Assembly (NCBI RefSeq): GCF_000803215.1
Contig: NZ_JSXC01000002.1
Span: 163,231 to 227,230 of the forward strand
Length of the DNA stretch: 64,000 nucleotides
Source: Pectobacterium fontis
GTDB lineage: Bacteria > Pseudomonadota > Gammaproteobacteria > Enterobacterales > Enterobacteriaceae
Reading direction: 5' to 3'
Part shown: in pieces, positions 63,912 to 64,000 of the stretch
Numbering within the stretch: position 1 is the stretch's first letter
How the letters are laid out: each line of letters opens with the position of its first letter
The notes under the pieces: generated by a model
Told to the model about the DNA's origin: nothing
The model's database searches: none
The model's input: only the letters and a program-made list of their open reading frames with translations
Program-made: the position numbers and the translations under genes

Positions 63912-64000
63912 TAATGTGCAGGACGTGCCTGCCCTGAGGATTGAACACACCTGTTTTTACGATCTCACCCTCAGGCAAGCCTTGATCTGTCCCCGAAATT

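Overview
The window looks like chromosomal DNA of a pectinolytic soft-rot enterobacterium, most probably Pectobacterium. Evidence: a family 2 pectate lyase beside two KdgM-type oligogalacturonate porins with a KdgR-like operator, a HecAB/CdiBA two-partner secretion locus, and housekeeping genes (ynfB, ynfD, bioD2, digH, VF530, ydfG, pptA) whose proteins closely resemble E. coli homologues. The assignment rests on recognised families, not on a database search.

Layout. (1) 1-3.1 kb: end of a dethiobiotin synthetase paralogue, a DHA2 drug-efflux MFS transporter, and two small periplasmic proteins. (2) 3.6-21 kb: a TpsB outer-membrane transporter, a 5051-residue CdiA/HecA-type exoprotein and an overlapping immunity gene. 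An AT-rich receptor-binding-like block sits inside the exoprotein, and its C-terminus lies beyond a VENN motif. An IS200-type element and a frameshifted SymE remnant follow. (3) 22.4-28 kb: an orphan solute-binding protein, then the pectin cluster (PL2 lyase and two KdgM porins). (4) 28.3-31.5 kb: allophanate hydrolase, a ghost of urea carboxylase, a GntR regulator and a TM2 protein. (5) 31.6-40.9 kb: an amino-acid-type ABC importer with tandem binding proteins, a GNAT acetyltransferase, two luciferase-like monooxygenases, a flavin reductase and an M20 deacylase. This set matches the acetylate-oxidise-deacetylate logic of S-substituted cysteine salvage (B. subtilis ytm/yxe operons). (6) 41-48.7 kb: small secreted or hypothetical proteins, tautomerase PptA, the Dat-Ddc pathway to 1,3-diaminopropane, DigH, VF530 and YdfG.

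(7) 49-64 kb is a defence island with at least three modules. The first is an AT-rich plus-strand cassette of ThsB-like TIR, TIR-like/TIR fusion, stand-alone SLOG and ThsB-like TIR, bracketed by two IS3-family transposase fragments. The second is a convergent Thoeris locus: ThsB-like TIR, ThsA (SIR2-SLOG) and a canonical TIR. The third is a three-gene operon of MBL hydrolase, 1916-residue trypsin-STAND protein and an 82-residue protein, matching AVAST type 1. A truncated integrase separates the last two modules, and a 162-bp MITE-like repeat lies at the right edge.

The most novel-looking item is the plus-strand TIR/TIR-TIR/SLOG/TIR cassette. It has several putative NAD-derived signal producers and a ligand-sensor fold but no effector fused to the sensor, and it lies 120 bp from a complete Thoeris system that does have a SIR2 effector.
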